DNA from: Streptomyces aurantiogriseus | GTDB lineage: Bacteria > Actinomycetota > Actinomycetes > Streptomycetales > Streptomycetaceae | Length of the DNA stretch: 64,000 bases | Assembly: GCF_014649375.1 (NCBI RefSeq) | Contig: NZ_BMSX01000001.1 | Span: forward strand, 248,001 to 312,000 | Reading direction: 5' to 3' | Part shown: positions 34,644 through 41,805 of the stretch, piece after piece | Numbering within the stretch: the first letter of the stretch is position 1 | Layout of the letters: each line of letters opens with the position of its first letter | Translations under genes and position numbers: made by a program | The notes under the pieces: generated by a model | What the model saw: only the letters and a program-made list of their open reading frames with translations | What the model was told of the DNA's origin: nothing | Databases searched by the model: none

Positions 34644-35579
34644 TCACAACCGGCGGGTGAACTCCTGGCGGTCGGCGAAGTTCTCGTAGCCTGCCCGTTC
34701 GAAAGCCATGATCATGGCGGTGTTGGCCGCATCGCAGTCGCCGCGGATCTCCTCGGCGCCCGCTTCGACCAGCAGCCGCGTGCCGCGGGCCACCGCCGCC
34801 GTCGCGTAGCCGTTGCCGCGGCAGGCGGGAGACACAGCCACCAGGCCGATCACCGCGGTCGAGGGGTTTCGGGCGGGGAGGCTGAGGGCAGCCGGCGTGC
34901 CGTCCGGAGCGTAGCCGATCTCCCACCACGAGGGTTCGTACAAGAACTCCTCCATGTCCGTGAAGAGGCTCTCCGCGGCACGCCGGGCGCCATGCTGGGC
35001 GACCTTGGCGGCGAGGTGGGCGTCGGCGCTGGTCGGCAGCGCCTCGGCGAGGAGAGCGATGAACGGCTCACGGCCCAGACTGGGCAGGGAATGCCAGTTC
35101 AACCGGTCATCATGCGAAGTGAGTTCCGCCCCGGAGTGGCGGCGGAAGCGGCGACCGTCTCGGGCGCGCTCGAAGCCCGCCAGACGGAGAAGCTCGGCGC
35201 GCCGTTCCGGCTCCGCCTGGTATTGCGGCGGCTGCGTCGGCGAGTCGATGACGTGCTCCAGCTCCCTGGCGCCGAGCGAGCCGGCCAGGGCGACGGCCTC
35301 GGCCAGCAGCGCCCGGCCGGTGGCCAGGCCCGGCTCGTCCCACCGCGTCTCAAGGAGCACCAGGGCCATCGGGACGTCGTTCCCGGGGAGGGTCCATAGC
35401 GCGGTGGCCGCGGTGAGCCGACCGGCCTCGTCCTCCGCGACCAGGCACCACTCCGGCCGGGTACATTTCTTGGCAAGTAGGTCGGTGAGGTAGGCGGCCG
35501 TCCCGGCGTTGCGCTCGGGCTGCTCGGAGTGCTGGACGAGGGCAGGTAGTTCGTCTGGGCGCGCTATACGTATAGGCAT
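34644..35579 (-). CDS. tandem GNAT-fold acetyltransferase
   Basis: The 311-residue product consists of two GNAT-like halves. The N-terminal half (about 1-140) has MPIRIARPDELPAL and CLVAEDEAGRLTAATALW but a degenerate acetyl-CoA loop. The C-terminal half has VIGLVAVSPACRGNGYATAAV, a good motif A with the pyrophosphate loop, and NTAMIMAFERAGYE as motif B. The second half is likely the active one. The substrate is unknown; related double-GNAT proteins acetylate aminoglycosides or mycothiol precursors. It lies inside a segment bounded by IS982-type ends and may be cargo. Confidence 0.85.
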   Translation of the reverse strand: MPIRIARPDELPALVQHSEQPERNAGTAAYLTDLLAKKCTRPEWCLVAEDEAGRLTAATALWTLPGNDVPMALVLLETRWDEPGLATGRALLAEAVALAGSLGARELEHVIDSPTQPPQYQAEPERRAELLRLAGFERARDGRRFRRHSGAELTSHDDRLNWHSLPSLGREPFIALLAEALPTSADAHLAAKVAQHGARRAAESLFTDMEEFLYEPSWWEIGYAPDGTPAALSLPARNPSTAVIGLVAVSPACRGNGYATAAVARGTRLLVEAGAEEIRGDCDAANTAMIMAFERAGYENFADRQEFTRRL

Positions 35580-35797
35580 GTACTGGGATCATCCTGTCTC
35601 TCGATGACGTAGCTGGCTTTGCATGAAATCGCCACCCAGTGGCACCGGCAGACCTGGCTGTTCCTGCCCTTGTCAGACCGGCCATCAGACCCGGGCCTAC
35701 GGACTGGATACTGCCGGCCTCCTGCCGCAGCGGTGGATCCCACGGCCGATCGGCGGTGATCGTGGCCTGGCGCGCAGGGCGGTGCGAAGTAGGCATC

Positions 35798-36307
35798 TCA
35801 TCCCACCGGGTAGCGCACCACCAACACCCCCTCCACATCCCTCCCCACTGCCTCGTACAGATGCGGTACATCCGCCGCCCACCGGGCGTGGCCGCCCGGG
35901 CCCACCTCGAACGGGGCGGAGGCGGGACCAACCCGCGCCGTGCCGCTGAAGACCAGCAAGTGCTCCTCCGTGCCCGGCACATGAGCGGCCGAGCGCTGCA
36001 CCGCGCCGCTCTGAATGCGGATGCGATACACCTCCCACACCGCAGCCGCGTCCTGCACGCGGTCCGTCAGCACCGCGTGCACCGCCGCACCCTGCACCGG
36101 GGCGGGGCCGACGACCGTGCTTAGCGGCGCATCGAGGGCCGTGGTCAGCGCGTACAGCGTCTCCAGGGTCGGATTGCGCTGGCCCGTCTCCAGTTCCGAG
36201 AGCGTGCCCTTGCCGACGCCGGAGCGACGGGCCAGTTCCGACAGCGACAGGCCGCGGTCCTGGCGCAGACGGCGCAGCCGCGCGCCCACCTCCTGGGCCA
36301 GTTCCAT
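35798..36307 (-). CDS. XRE-family regulator with C-terminal cupin domain
   Basis: The 169-residue product has an N-terminal helix-turn-helix (LSLSELARRSGVGKGTLSELETG, about 20-43) and a C-terminal cupin barrel (VPGTEEHLLVFSGTARVG, then VGPGGHARWAADVPHLYEAVG). This design is used in regulators of small-molecule metabolism that sense a ligand in the cupin. ATG 36307 has GGGGCGG upstream. The promoter region carries a large palindrome (36360-36391) that is a likely autoregulatory operator. The gene is between the GNAT gene and a lone IS end. Confidence 0.88.
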   Translation of the reverse strand: MELAQEVGARLRRLRQDRGLSLSELARRSGVGKGTLSELETGQRNPTLETLYALTTALDAPLSTVVGPAPVQGAAVHAVLTDRVQDAAAVWEVYRIRIQSGAVQRSAAHVPGTEEHLLVFSGTARVGPASAPFEVGPGGHARWAADVPHLYEAVGRDVEGVLVVRYPVG

Positions 36308-36359
36308 AGTTTTCCGCCCCTTACTGCGCCGTTGATGCATTGGCCGTGACGCGACTAGC

Positions 36360-36391
36360 GTTCCACAAACAGAACGTTCTGTAAACGGAAC
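36360..36391. promoter_or_regulatory. large two-part palindromic operator upstream of the XRE-cupin gene
   Basis: The centre ACAGAACGTTCTGT (36369-36382) is a perfect 14-bp palindrome. It is flanked at equal distance by GTTCC (36360-36364) and GGAAC (36387-36391), which also pair. This nested symmetry over 32 bp suggests binding of a dimer or two dimers, most likely the XRE-cupin protein. Confidence 0.7.
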
Positions 36392-36431
36392 GATCGTGGC
36401 GATGCACACGCATCGCGGCGCAGGCGTAGGT

Positions 36432-36449
36432 TCGGACTTACTCGTCTAG
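36432..36449 (-). repeat. lone IS982-type terminal inverted repeat
   Basis: TCGGACTTACTCGTCTAG is the exact reverse complement of the left end of the IS982-like element (33607-33624). No transposase is attached on this side. Together the outer ends enclose 2843 bp with the GNAT and XRE-cupin genes. The stop codon of the MarR fragment lies inside it. Confidence 0.8.
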
Positions 36450-36823
36450 GGGCGGTGCGCCGCCGCGATCCGCTCCCGGAACGGGCGGCGGCGTACCGCC
36501 TCCGCCACCTCCGTCAGCAGCTCGGCCAGCGGCATCGAGAGCTCCGCGTCCAGCTCGGCCATCGCCGCCACCGTCGCGTCCCACTCCGCCTCGATCCGCG
36601 GCAGCAGGGCACGGGCCTTCGGGGTGAGCTCGATCCGGGCGTCTCGCGGATCGGGAGTGTGGGTGACCAGGCCCGCGCGGGCCATCTGAGCCGCCGTCTG
36701 ACTCGCGGCCGAGTGCGTGACGCCCACCGCCGCGGCCAGGTCGCGGACCGGGAGCGGGCCTTCGGCCAGCAGAGCCCGTACGACCGGGGAGAAGCGGGGC
36801 CGGTACTCGGCGAGGCCCTGCTG
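36446..36823 (-). pseudogene. MarR-family regulator lacking its N-terminus
   Basis: On the minus strand the frame reads GLAEYRPRFSPVVRALLAEGP, then LPVRDLAAAVGVTHSAASQTAAQMARAGLVTH (positions quoted as the winged helix), DARIELTPKARALLPRIEAEWD and the C-terminal helix. This is the MarR core. The N-terminal dimerisation helix and start codon are missing: before GLAEYRPRF the sequence turns into the opposite-strand hydrolase fragment. The stop codon TAG lies in the lone IS end. It could only be translated from internal starts, for example ATG 36727, so it is probably inactive. Confidence 0.7.
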
Positions 36824-37161
36824 GCCACAAGCCCGATCCCCGCTACCGGGACCCGCACTTCCGGCTGCGCTTCGCCCGCCTCGTCACGCACTACTGGCGG
36901 CACGCCGGCTTCCTGGAGGACGGGGCGCTGCTGCGCGACGCCGGGAAGCTCGCCGGGATCCCCGGCGTGATGGTCCATGGGCGGATGGACGTCAGCGGCC
37001 CCCCGGACGTCGCATGGCGGCTGGCTCAGGTGTGGCCGGACGCGGAGCTCGTGCTGATCGGCGACGAGGGACACGGGCTGTCGGGAGCCGCCACGACGGA
37101 GGCCGTTGTGGCGGCCACGGACCGGTTCCGGCCGGTCCGGGGACGGGACGTCCGGCCGTGA
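36823..37161 (+). pseudogene. C-terminal fragment of a proline iminopeptidase-type alpha/beta hydrolase
   Basis: The plus-strand frame reads NPRYRDP-like PDPRYRDPHFRLRFARLVTHYWRHAGFLEDG, then GIPGVMVHGRMDVSGPPDVAW, and GDEGHGLSG with the catalytic histidine. These are the last 110 residues of the S33 proline iminopeptidase family. The nucleophile serine part and start are absent. The fragment begins where the MarR fragment of the other strand ends, so one deletion removed both 5' ends of a formerly divergent pair. Confidence 0.7.
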
Positions 37162-37206
37162 CCCTGGTCAATCGACGCGGCCGGGAATGACCTGTGCCCG
37201 CCGCCG

Positions 37207-37587
37207 TCAGCCGTTCCTCGCCGCTGCGAGGAGAAGGACGTACGGCAGGAGGACCGCCGGGAGGGTCAGCAGACGGGGCTTGAGGGAGCGCTCCCTGGCC
37301 AGCGGCTTCAGCACGTCGAAGCGCAGGATCAGCAGCACGACGAGCGCGGCGCTCATCACGAGGCCGAAGAGCGCGAAGTCGCTGCTCTCGATCTGGTCGT
37401 AGGTGCAGCCGTCCAGATCGGAACGTTGCAGATCGTCGAGGTCGCAGTGGCCGTGGTCGAGGTACCAGCGCCAGCACACCACGACCACGACCATCGGTAT
37501 GCCGATCAGCAGGTTCACCAACAGGCCTGCGAGGTACCGGCGAACGGTGGTGGCGGGCGAGTTCCCCACGGGGGTGGTGGCGGACAT
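37207..37587 (-). CDS. small integral membrane protein
   Basis: The 126-residue product has three to four hydrophobic segments: LAGLLVNLLIGIPMVVVVVCW, ALFGLVMSAALVVLLILRF and LPAVLLPYVLLLAAA. The loop between the first two contains HCDLDDLQRSDLDGCTYDQIESSD, acidic with two cysteines that could pair outside the cell. I recognise no named family. It is divergent from the sigma-factor gene by 84 bases. Confidence 0.7.
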   Translation of the reverse strand: MSATTPVGNSPATTVRRYLAGLLVNLLIGIPMVVVVVCWRWYLDHGHCDLDDLQRSDLDGCTYDQIESSDFALFGLVMSAALVVLLILRFDVLKPLARERSLKPRLLTLPAVLLPYVLLLAAARNG

Positions 37588-37671
37588 CCCGCCACTCTAC
37601 GACCGTGAACCGCATCCGCGGCTGCGGGTAACAAGGGGCGTACCCCGCCCGACAGCAGACACGGAGACCGA

Positions 37672-38445
37672 GTGAACGGCCCGCCCGGCAGACCTGCCGA
37701 TGACGACACATACGTCGCTGACGACGCATCCGTCATCGCCGACTCCCTGGCCCGACCGGAGCTCTTCGGCGAGCTCTACCAGCGGCACGCGGCCGACATC
37801 CACCGCTACGCCGCCCGCCGCCTCGGCGACAACGCGGCCGAGGACGTCACCGCCGAGACCTTCCTGACCGCGTTCCGCACCCGCAAGCGCTACGACCTCA
37901 CCCGCCCCAACGCCCGCCCCTGGCTGTACGGCATAGCCGCCAACCTCATCGGCAAGCAGCGCCGCACCGAGGTACGGGCTCTCAAGGCGCTGGCCCGCAC
38001 CGGCCACGACCCCGTCGCCGAGTCCTGGACCGACCGCAGCGACAGCCGGGTCACCGCACAGGCGGCCCACGGCCCGCTCGCCGGCGCGCTGGCCGGCCTC
38101 TCCTCCGGCGACCGGCACGTCCTGCTGCTCGTCGCCTGGGCCGACCTCGGCTACCAGGAGGTCGCCGAGGCCCTGTCCATCCCGGTGGGCACGGTCCGCT
38201 CCCGCCTCAACCGGGCCCGCAGAAAGGTCCGGCACGCCCTCGGAGGCGTGGACCCCACGTTCGTGACCGCCGACTACCCGGAGGTGATCCGCAATTGGCT
38301 GAGACAGAGATGGACGAGATGGCGGCGGTCCGGCGACTGCGCGCCGACGCCCCCCTGCCCGACCACGCCCGGCTCACCCCTGCCCGGCAACGGCTGCTGG
38401 ACGAGATCGCCGCGCCGCGGCGCCGGCACGCCGGGTGGAAGCTGA
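37672..38445 (+). CDS. sigma-70 family RNA polymerase sigma factor (ECF-like)
   Basis: The product has region 2 (LYQRHAADIHRYAARRLGDNAAEDVTAETFLTAF, about 36-69) and region 4 (VAWADLGYQEVAEALSIPVGTVRSRLNRARRKV, about 155-187). It directs RNA polymerase to a specific promoter set. GTG 37672 has GGAG nine bases upstream. The homologous part ends about residue 205; 50 further codons run in overlap with the next gene and are rich in Arg, Pro and Gly, so the true stop may have been lost by a frameshift. It is linked with a CU044_5270 protein, the usual partner of this sigma group. Confidence 0.88.
   Translation: MNGPPGRPADDDTYVADDASVIADSLARPELFGELYQRHAADIHRYAARRLGDNAAEDVTAETFLTAFRTRKRYDLTRPNARPWLYGIAANLIGKQRRTEVRALKALARTGHDPVAESWTDRSDSRVTAQAAHGPLAGALAGLSSGDRHVLLLVAWADLGYQEVAEALSIPVGTVRSRLNRARRKVRHALGGVDPTFVTADYPEVIRNWLRQRWTRWRRSGDCAPTPPCPTTPGSPLPGNGCWTRSPRRGAGTPGGS
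38280..38297 (+). promoter_or_regulatory. full-length Shine-Dalgarno before a TTG start
   Basis: GGAGGTGATC at 38280-38289 is complementary to ten bases of the 16S rRNA 3' end, and TTG 38295 follows at proper distance, inside the sigma-factor reading frame. It decides the start of the CU044_5270 gene in favour of TTG over ATG 38310. Confidence 0.75.
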
Positions 38446-39338
38446 AGGCGCTCGGCGCGGCCGCCGCGGTCGTGGCGGCGGCCGTGCTCTCGACGCTGGT
38501 GCTCCGTCAGGACCACAGGACACCCGCGGAACCAGCCCCGACGGCGACGCCCACCGCGACTCCCCGGGCGGGCCAGTGGGTGCACCACGACGTCCGTCGC
38601 GACATCCCGAAGTGCGTCGTCGCGGTCGCCGACAGGGAGTACAGCGAAGCCGGCGGCATGTATCTGGCGTCCGGACCACGAGGGTGTGCCCTGGATTCGG
38701 GCGAGACCTACGAGGAAAACATGTGGTTCCGCTACGACGGGCTGGCCCGCGCCTTTCCGGACATGGAAACGAACGACCCTGACGACGTGCAAGTAAGGGA
38801 CGACCCCGCCCCGTACGCCAACGGTGACATGCTCTCGCCCCAGGCGACGGACGCCATGCTCGCCGAACTCCCCGACGACCCCGACGCCGCCCTCGCGCTG
38901 ATCCTCAAGCGTTCCATCCCCAGCCGGATCTCCACTGCCCACCGGCTGACCCAGGCCCAACGCGACTTCCACGAGGTCGTGGAGATCCTCTCCGGAGCGT
39001 CTTACGTCCCGGCCGACAAGGCCCGGACCCTCTACCGGATCATCACCGGCCTCGAGGGGGCGACCAAGCCGGTCAACGTCACCGACGGCGCCGACCGCAC
39101 CGTCCTCGCCATCGGCATCGACGGCAACTTCCGCGACTACACCTACGAACGCAACAGCATGCAGGTCCTGCTCGACCCCGACACATACGCCTACCGAGGC
39201 GTCCGCTGGGTGGCCGGCATGGACTACTACGTCGACGGCAAGGCCTCCAACGGCCCGTTCGTGAAGAAGGGCACGCAGATCGGCATGGCCACCCGCATGT
39301 CGACGACCGTCGTGGACAAGGCGGGCGACCGGAAGTGA
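38295..39338 (+). CDS. CU044_5270-type membrane protein, putative sigma-factor partner
   Basis: The 347-residue product begins with a cytoplasmic stretch (EMAAVRRLRADAPLPDHARLTPARQRLLDEI, about 8-38), has one membrane helix (LGAAAAVVAAAVLSTLVL) and a large extracytoplasmic domain that ends in AYRGVRWVAGMDYYVDGKA. This architecture is the CU044_5270 family, which regularly follows sigma-factor genes in actinomycetes. A role as anti-sigma or signal-sensing partner is assumed from genome context. It overlaps the sigma gene by 151 bases. Confidence 0.85.
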   Translation: MAETEMDEMAAVRRLRADAPLPDHARLTPARQRLLDEIAAPRRRHAGWKLKALGAAAAVVAAAVLSTLVLRQDHRTPAEPAPTATPTATPRAGQWVHHDVRRDIPKCVVAVADREYSEAGGMYLASGPRGCALDSGETYEENMWFRYDGLARAFPDMETNDPDDVQVRDDPAPYANGDMLSPQATDAMLAELPDDPDAALALILKRSIPSRISTAHRLTQAQRDFHEVVEILSGASYVPADKARTLYRIITGLEGATKPVNVTDGADRTVLAIGIDGNFRDYTYERNSMQVLLDPDTYAYRGVRWVAGMDYYVDGKASNGPFVKKGTQIGMATRMSTTVVDKAGDRK

Positions 39339-39345
39339 GCGGTCC

Positions 39346-39606
39346 CTAGTCCTGGGCGGCGGCGAAGGTGACGAAGTCCGCCCAGGACCGGGGGTCGAGG
39401 GTGAGGAGGGGACTGGCGGCGAGCTTGGAGTCGCGGATGTGGATGGTGGCGGGGGTGGTGGCGACTTCGACGCAGGAGTCGCCGTCAGGCCCGCTGCTAT
39501 AGCTGCTTTTGAACCACGCCAGTGCGACTTCGACGCAGGACTCGCCGTCATTGCCGTCGCTGTAGCTGCTCTTGAACCACACCAGTTCGGCGGCCTTGTC
39601 CATCAT
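39346..39606 (-). CDS. DUF397 protein with duplicated N-terminal unit
   Basis: The 86-residue product contains two copies of the DUF397 opening motif: VWFKSSYSDGNDGESCVEVA and AWFKSSYSSGPDGDSCVEVA. The second continues into the normal end (IHIRDSKLAASPLLTLDPRSWADFV). A usual DUF397 protein has about 60-70 residues, so one 21-residue unit was added by a 63-bp tandem duplication (39461-39523 and 39524-39586). Its start overlaps the XRE gene stop by ATGA. In Streptomyces these proteins partner with WhiJ/Scr1-type regulators and affect their DNA binding. Confidence 0.92.
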   Translation of the reverse strand: MMDKAAELVWFKSSYSDGNDGESCVEVALAWFKSSYSSGPDGDSCVEVATTPATIHIRDSKLAASPLLTLDPRSWADFVTFAAAQD

Positions 39607-40478
39607 GTTTCTCCCAACAATTGCTTGATGAAGGCCAGCGACTCCCTCGGGGGAAGCGCCTGCGCCCGGATGGTGCCATACCGCAACTCAAGGATGCGGA
39701 GCTGTTTCGGCTCACTGACCGGCCGACCGTTGAACGCGCCATCGGAACGCCCAACCGCCGTACCGTCCGCGAACTTCAGCACCTCGATCTTGCCGTCCAG
39801 ACCGGAATGGACCTCGCAGTTCGTAGGCATCACCTGGAATGTGACGTTGCGCAAGCAGCCCACCTCCAACAGACGTTCGAGCTGCCGCCGCCAGGCCATT
39901 GTGCCTCCGAGAGGACGCCGCAACAGCGCTTCTTCCAGCACGAAGCCGAGCGCGGGCGCCGGGTCCCGTTCGAAGATGGACTGCCGGGCGAGGCGAGCGG
40001 CCACCATACGTTCCACTTCACCCTCCGAGTACGGAGGCTGCGCGGCCTCGATCACGGCCCTGGCGTGTTCCGGCGTCTGCAATAGCCCGCTGATGCTGTT
40101 GCACAGGTACAGCCCGATCTCGACTGCCTTCGCCTCCATCTCCGCCAAGTCCCGTACCTTCTTCGGATACCGGACCTTCTCTACGTCCTCCTTCATCGCC
40201 GAAATCAGCCCACCCGCCCCCAACACCTCGTCCGCCTTGTCCAGGAACTCAGGTCGAGGAATCCGCTTCCCACTCTCGATCTTGTAGACCAGGTCCTCGC
40301 CGTACCCCACCGCCAACCCGAACTCGGCAGCCCGCAACCCCGCCAACTCCCGCCGCAGCTTCAACTGCCGCCCCACGGTCGCGATGACCGCCACGCCCCA
40401 CTCGTCGTCCGGATCCACCTCCCACCCCGGCTCGTCCGCCTCCCCCTTGAGCCGTCCCACCTCACCGTCGACCAGCAT
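39603..40478 (-). CDS. WhiJ/Scr1-type XRE regulator with DUF5753 domain
   Basis: The 291-residue product has an N-terminal helix-turn-helix (LRRELAGLRAAEFGLAVGYGEDLVYKIESGKRIP, about 41-74) and a C-terminal DUF5753 region (YLCNSISGLLQTPEHARAVIEA, VEERMVAARLARQSIF-like, FVLEEALLRRPLGG, FQVMPTNCEVHSGLDG). ATG 40478 has AGGAGGGG six bases upstream. The DUF397 gene is coupled downstream and a HATPase gene is divergent upstream, forming a WhiJ-like triad. Such triads regulate development and secondary metabolism in Streptomyces. Confidence 0.92.
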   Translation of the reverse strand: MLVDGEVGRLKGEADEPGWEVDPDDEWGVAVIATVGRQLKLRRELAGLRAAEFGLAVGYGEDLVYKIESGKRIPRPEFLDKADEVLGAGGLISAMKEDVEKVRYPKKVRDLAEMEAKAVEIGLYLCNSISGLLQTPEHARAVIEAAQPPYSEGEVERMVAARLARQSIFERDPAPALGFVLEEALLRRPLGGTMAWRRQLERLLEVGCLRNVTFQVMPTNCEVHSGLDGKIEVLKFADGTAVGRSDGAFNGRPVSEPKQLRILELRYGTIRAQALPPRESLAFIKQLLGET

Positions 40479-40602
40479 GCGCTGCCCCTCCTCTCGTGCC
40501 CCACCGACAAGCCCGGACACCACCGGACAACCGGCGGACAGTCACCGTACGTATCGGCGTCGTCACTGTTCACAGTAAGCATGTCCGGCCACTCTGGGTG
40601 AC

Positions 40603-41037
40603 GTGATCGGAGAAACCCCTCAACTCGACTCCCCCATCCGCAACTTCCACGCGCAGCTGTCCCCGACACCACGCGGAGCCCGTCTGGCCCGTCTGCTCGC
40701 GACGGAACAACTCCGCTCGTGGGGCCTGCCGTTGGACCCGGCGGCGCTCATCGTCGGTGAGCTGGCGGCCAACGCCGTCACCCACGGCCGCGTCACCGGA
40801 CGCGACTTCCGGCTCCTGCTGTACGTCATCGGCGACACGCTTCGCATCGAGGTCACGGACACACGCAGTGACCGTGTGCCGTACGTCGTCCAACCGGCCG
40901 AGGCCGACGGCGAGTCAGGCCGCGGAATGGTCCTCGTAGAGGCCCTTGCCGCCCGCTGGGGAGTGAGCGAGGGGCCCGCGCCGCGCAAGACGGTCTGGGC
41001 GGAAGTGCGACTTCCACCGGAATCTGATGCGCCGTAG
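40603..41037 (+). CDS. HATPase-domain regulatory protein (anti-sigma kinase type)
   Basis: The 144-residue product is a stand-alone GHKL ATPase: ALIVGELAANAVTHGRV is the N-box, IEVTDTRSD the G1 box and GESGRGMVLVEALAARWGV the G2 region. Small proteins like this in Streptomyces are related to RsbW/SpoIIAB, or serve as partners of WhiJ-like regulators. The start codon is GTG 40603 with a weak ribosome binding site (GGGTGAC). It is divergent from the XRE gene, and the shared region contains three CGGACA motifs (40514-40540). Confidence 0.88.
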   Translation: MIGETPQLDSPIRNFHAQLSPTPRGARLARLLATEQLRSWGLPLDPAALIVGELAANAVTHGRVTGRDFRLLLYVIGDTLRIEVTDTRSDRVPYVVQPAEADGESGRGMVLVEALAARWGVSEGPAPRKTVWAEVRLPPESDAP

Positions 41038-41058
41038 CGGCCAGTAGCCTCAGGCGCC

Positions 41059-41532
41059 ATGGGCATTCAGATCGATGTAGTGGTGGGTTACCCGGTCAAC
41101 GATGAGGTGGAGAGGGTGCTCGCGTTGGCCGAGACGGTCGGCGAGCCCGTCACTGTCACGTTCCTGTGGGAGGGGCGTGAAGAGGCGGAACGCGCGGTGC
41201 TGGTGCCCGCGGCCACGCTGGCGCTCTGGGAGCATTGGGCCCCCACCGCCTACCCGACGAGTGTCGCTGGGGACGAGAACCGGCCTGTGGCGGAGGAGCC
41301 GGAACTGGCCCACCCGGCGGAATTCGGCGCGTTCACGCTCTTTCGTCGTCGCGTGGGAGGGCGCACGGCGGTGGCGCGCGAAGGCGTGGTGGTCGCCGAG
41401 CTGCTGGACCCCGACGAGGCGCACTGGCTCCAGGAGAAGGCCCGCGATGTCCGCCAGGGCTTCATGGATCCGAAGCAGAAGGCGGCGTTCGAGGAGTTCC
41501 TTGCCCGGCAGGCACCCCTCGAGGAGCATTGA
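41059..41532 (+). CDS. hypothetical protein
   Basis: The 157-residue product is soluble and acidic. The first 60 residues (IQIDVVVGYPVNDEVERVLALAETVG) have an alternating beta-alpha pattern; the rest contains FGAFTLFRRRVGGRTAVAREG, which repeats the beta pattern, and ends in a helix. No named family is recognised. It lies 21 bases after the HATPase gene and is probably in its operon. Its last codons lie against the end of an IS200/IS605 relic. Confidence 0.65.
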   Translation: MGIQIDVVVGYPVNDEVERVLALAETVGEPVTVTFLWEGREEAERAVLVPAATLALWEHWAPTAYPTSVAGDENRPVAEEPELAHPAEFGAFTLFRRRVGGRTAVAREGVVVAELLDPDEAHWLQEKARDVRQGFMDPKQKAAFEEFLARQAPLEEH

Positions 41533-41690
41533 ATCCTCCCCTCCCTGAAGGGAGGGGATTCCTGACTCAGGCTGCGCTCACCCAGCGGCAGTGCGTGCTT
41601 GGCTCTCGCATCGCAGTGGGCGCAGTCCCTCGTGGTGTGCGCGGGGTGTACCAGGCGGCTGTCCCGCCCGTGCTTGCGGCCCATATCGGG
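41530..41690 (-). mobile_element. relic of an IS200/IS605-type element with TnpB tail and right-end hairpin
   Basis: On the minus strand, RLVHPAHTTRDCAHCDARAKHALPLGER (about 41595-41685) matches the zinc-ribbon region near the C-terminus of TnpB. The second cysteine pair and the remaining C-terminus are missing. Immediately after comes AATCCCCTCCC TTCA GGGAGGGGAGGATT, an 8-bp stem (41538-41545 / 41550-41557), which is the typical right-end hairpin of these elements and the 3' part of the TnpB guide RNA scaffold. No TnpA gene remains. Confidence 0.65.
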
Positions 41691-41805
41691 CGCGCCGCGC
41701 GGCCGGCCGAAAGTTTTCTGGAAATCTCCGTCCGACGGCGATGAGTTCCGTCGGGGTGCGCCGTCTGACCCGGTGAAGCGACCACGAGTCACGGAGGAAC
41801 CCCAG

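Noticed and set aside
36438..36830. 130-codon minus-strand frame over the MarR fragment
   Set aside because: Wrong frame; MarR motifs are in the neighbouring frame, and this one is Pro/Gly/Arg-rich without homology.
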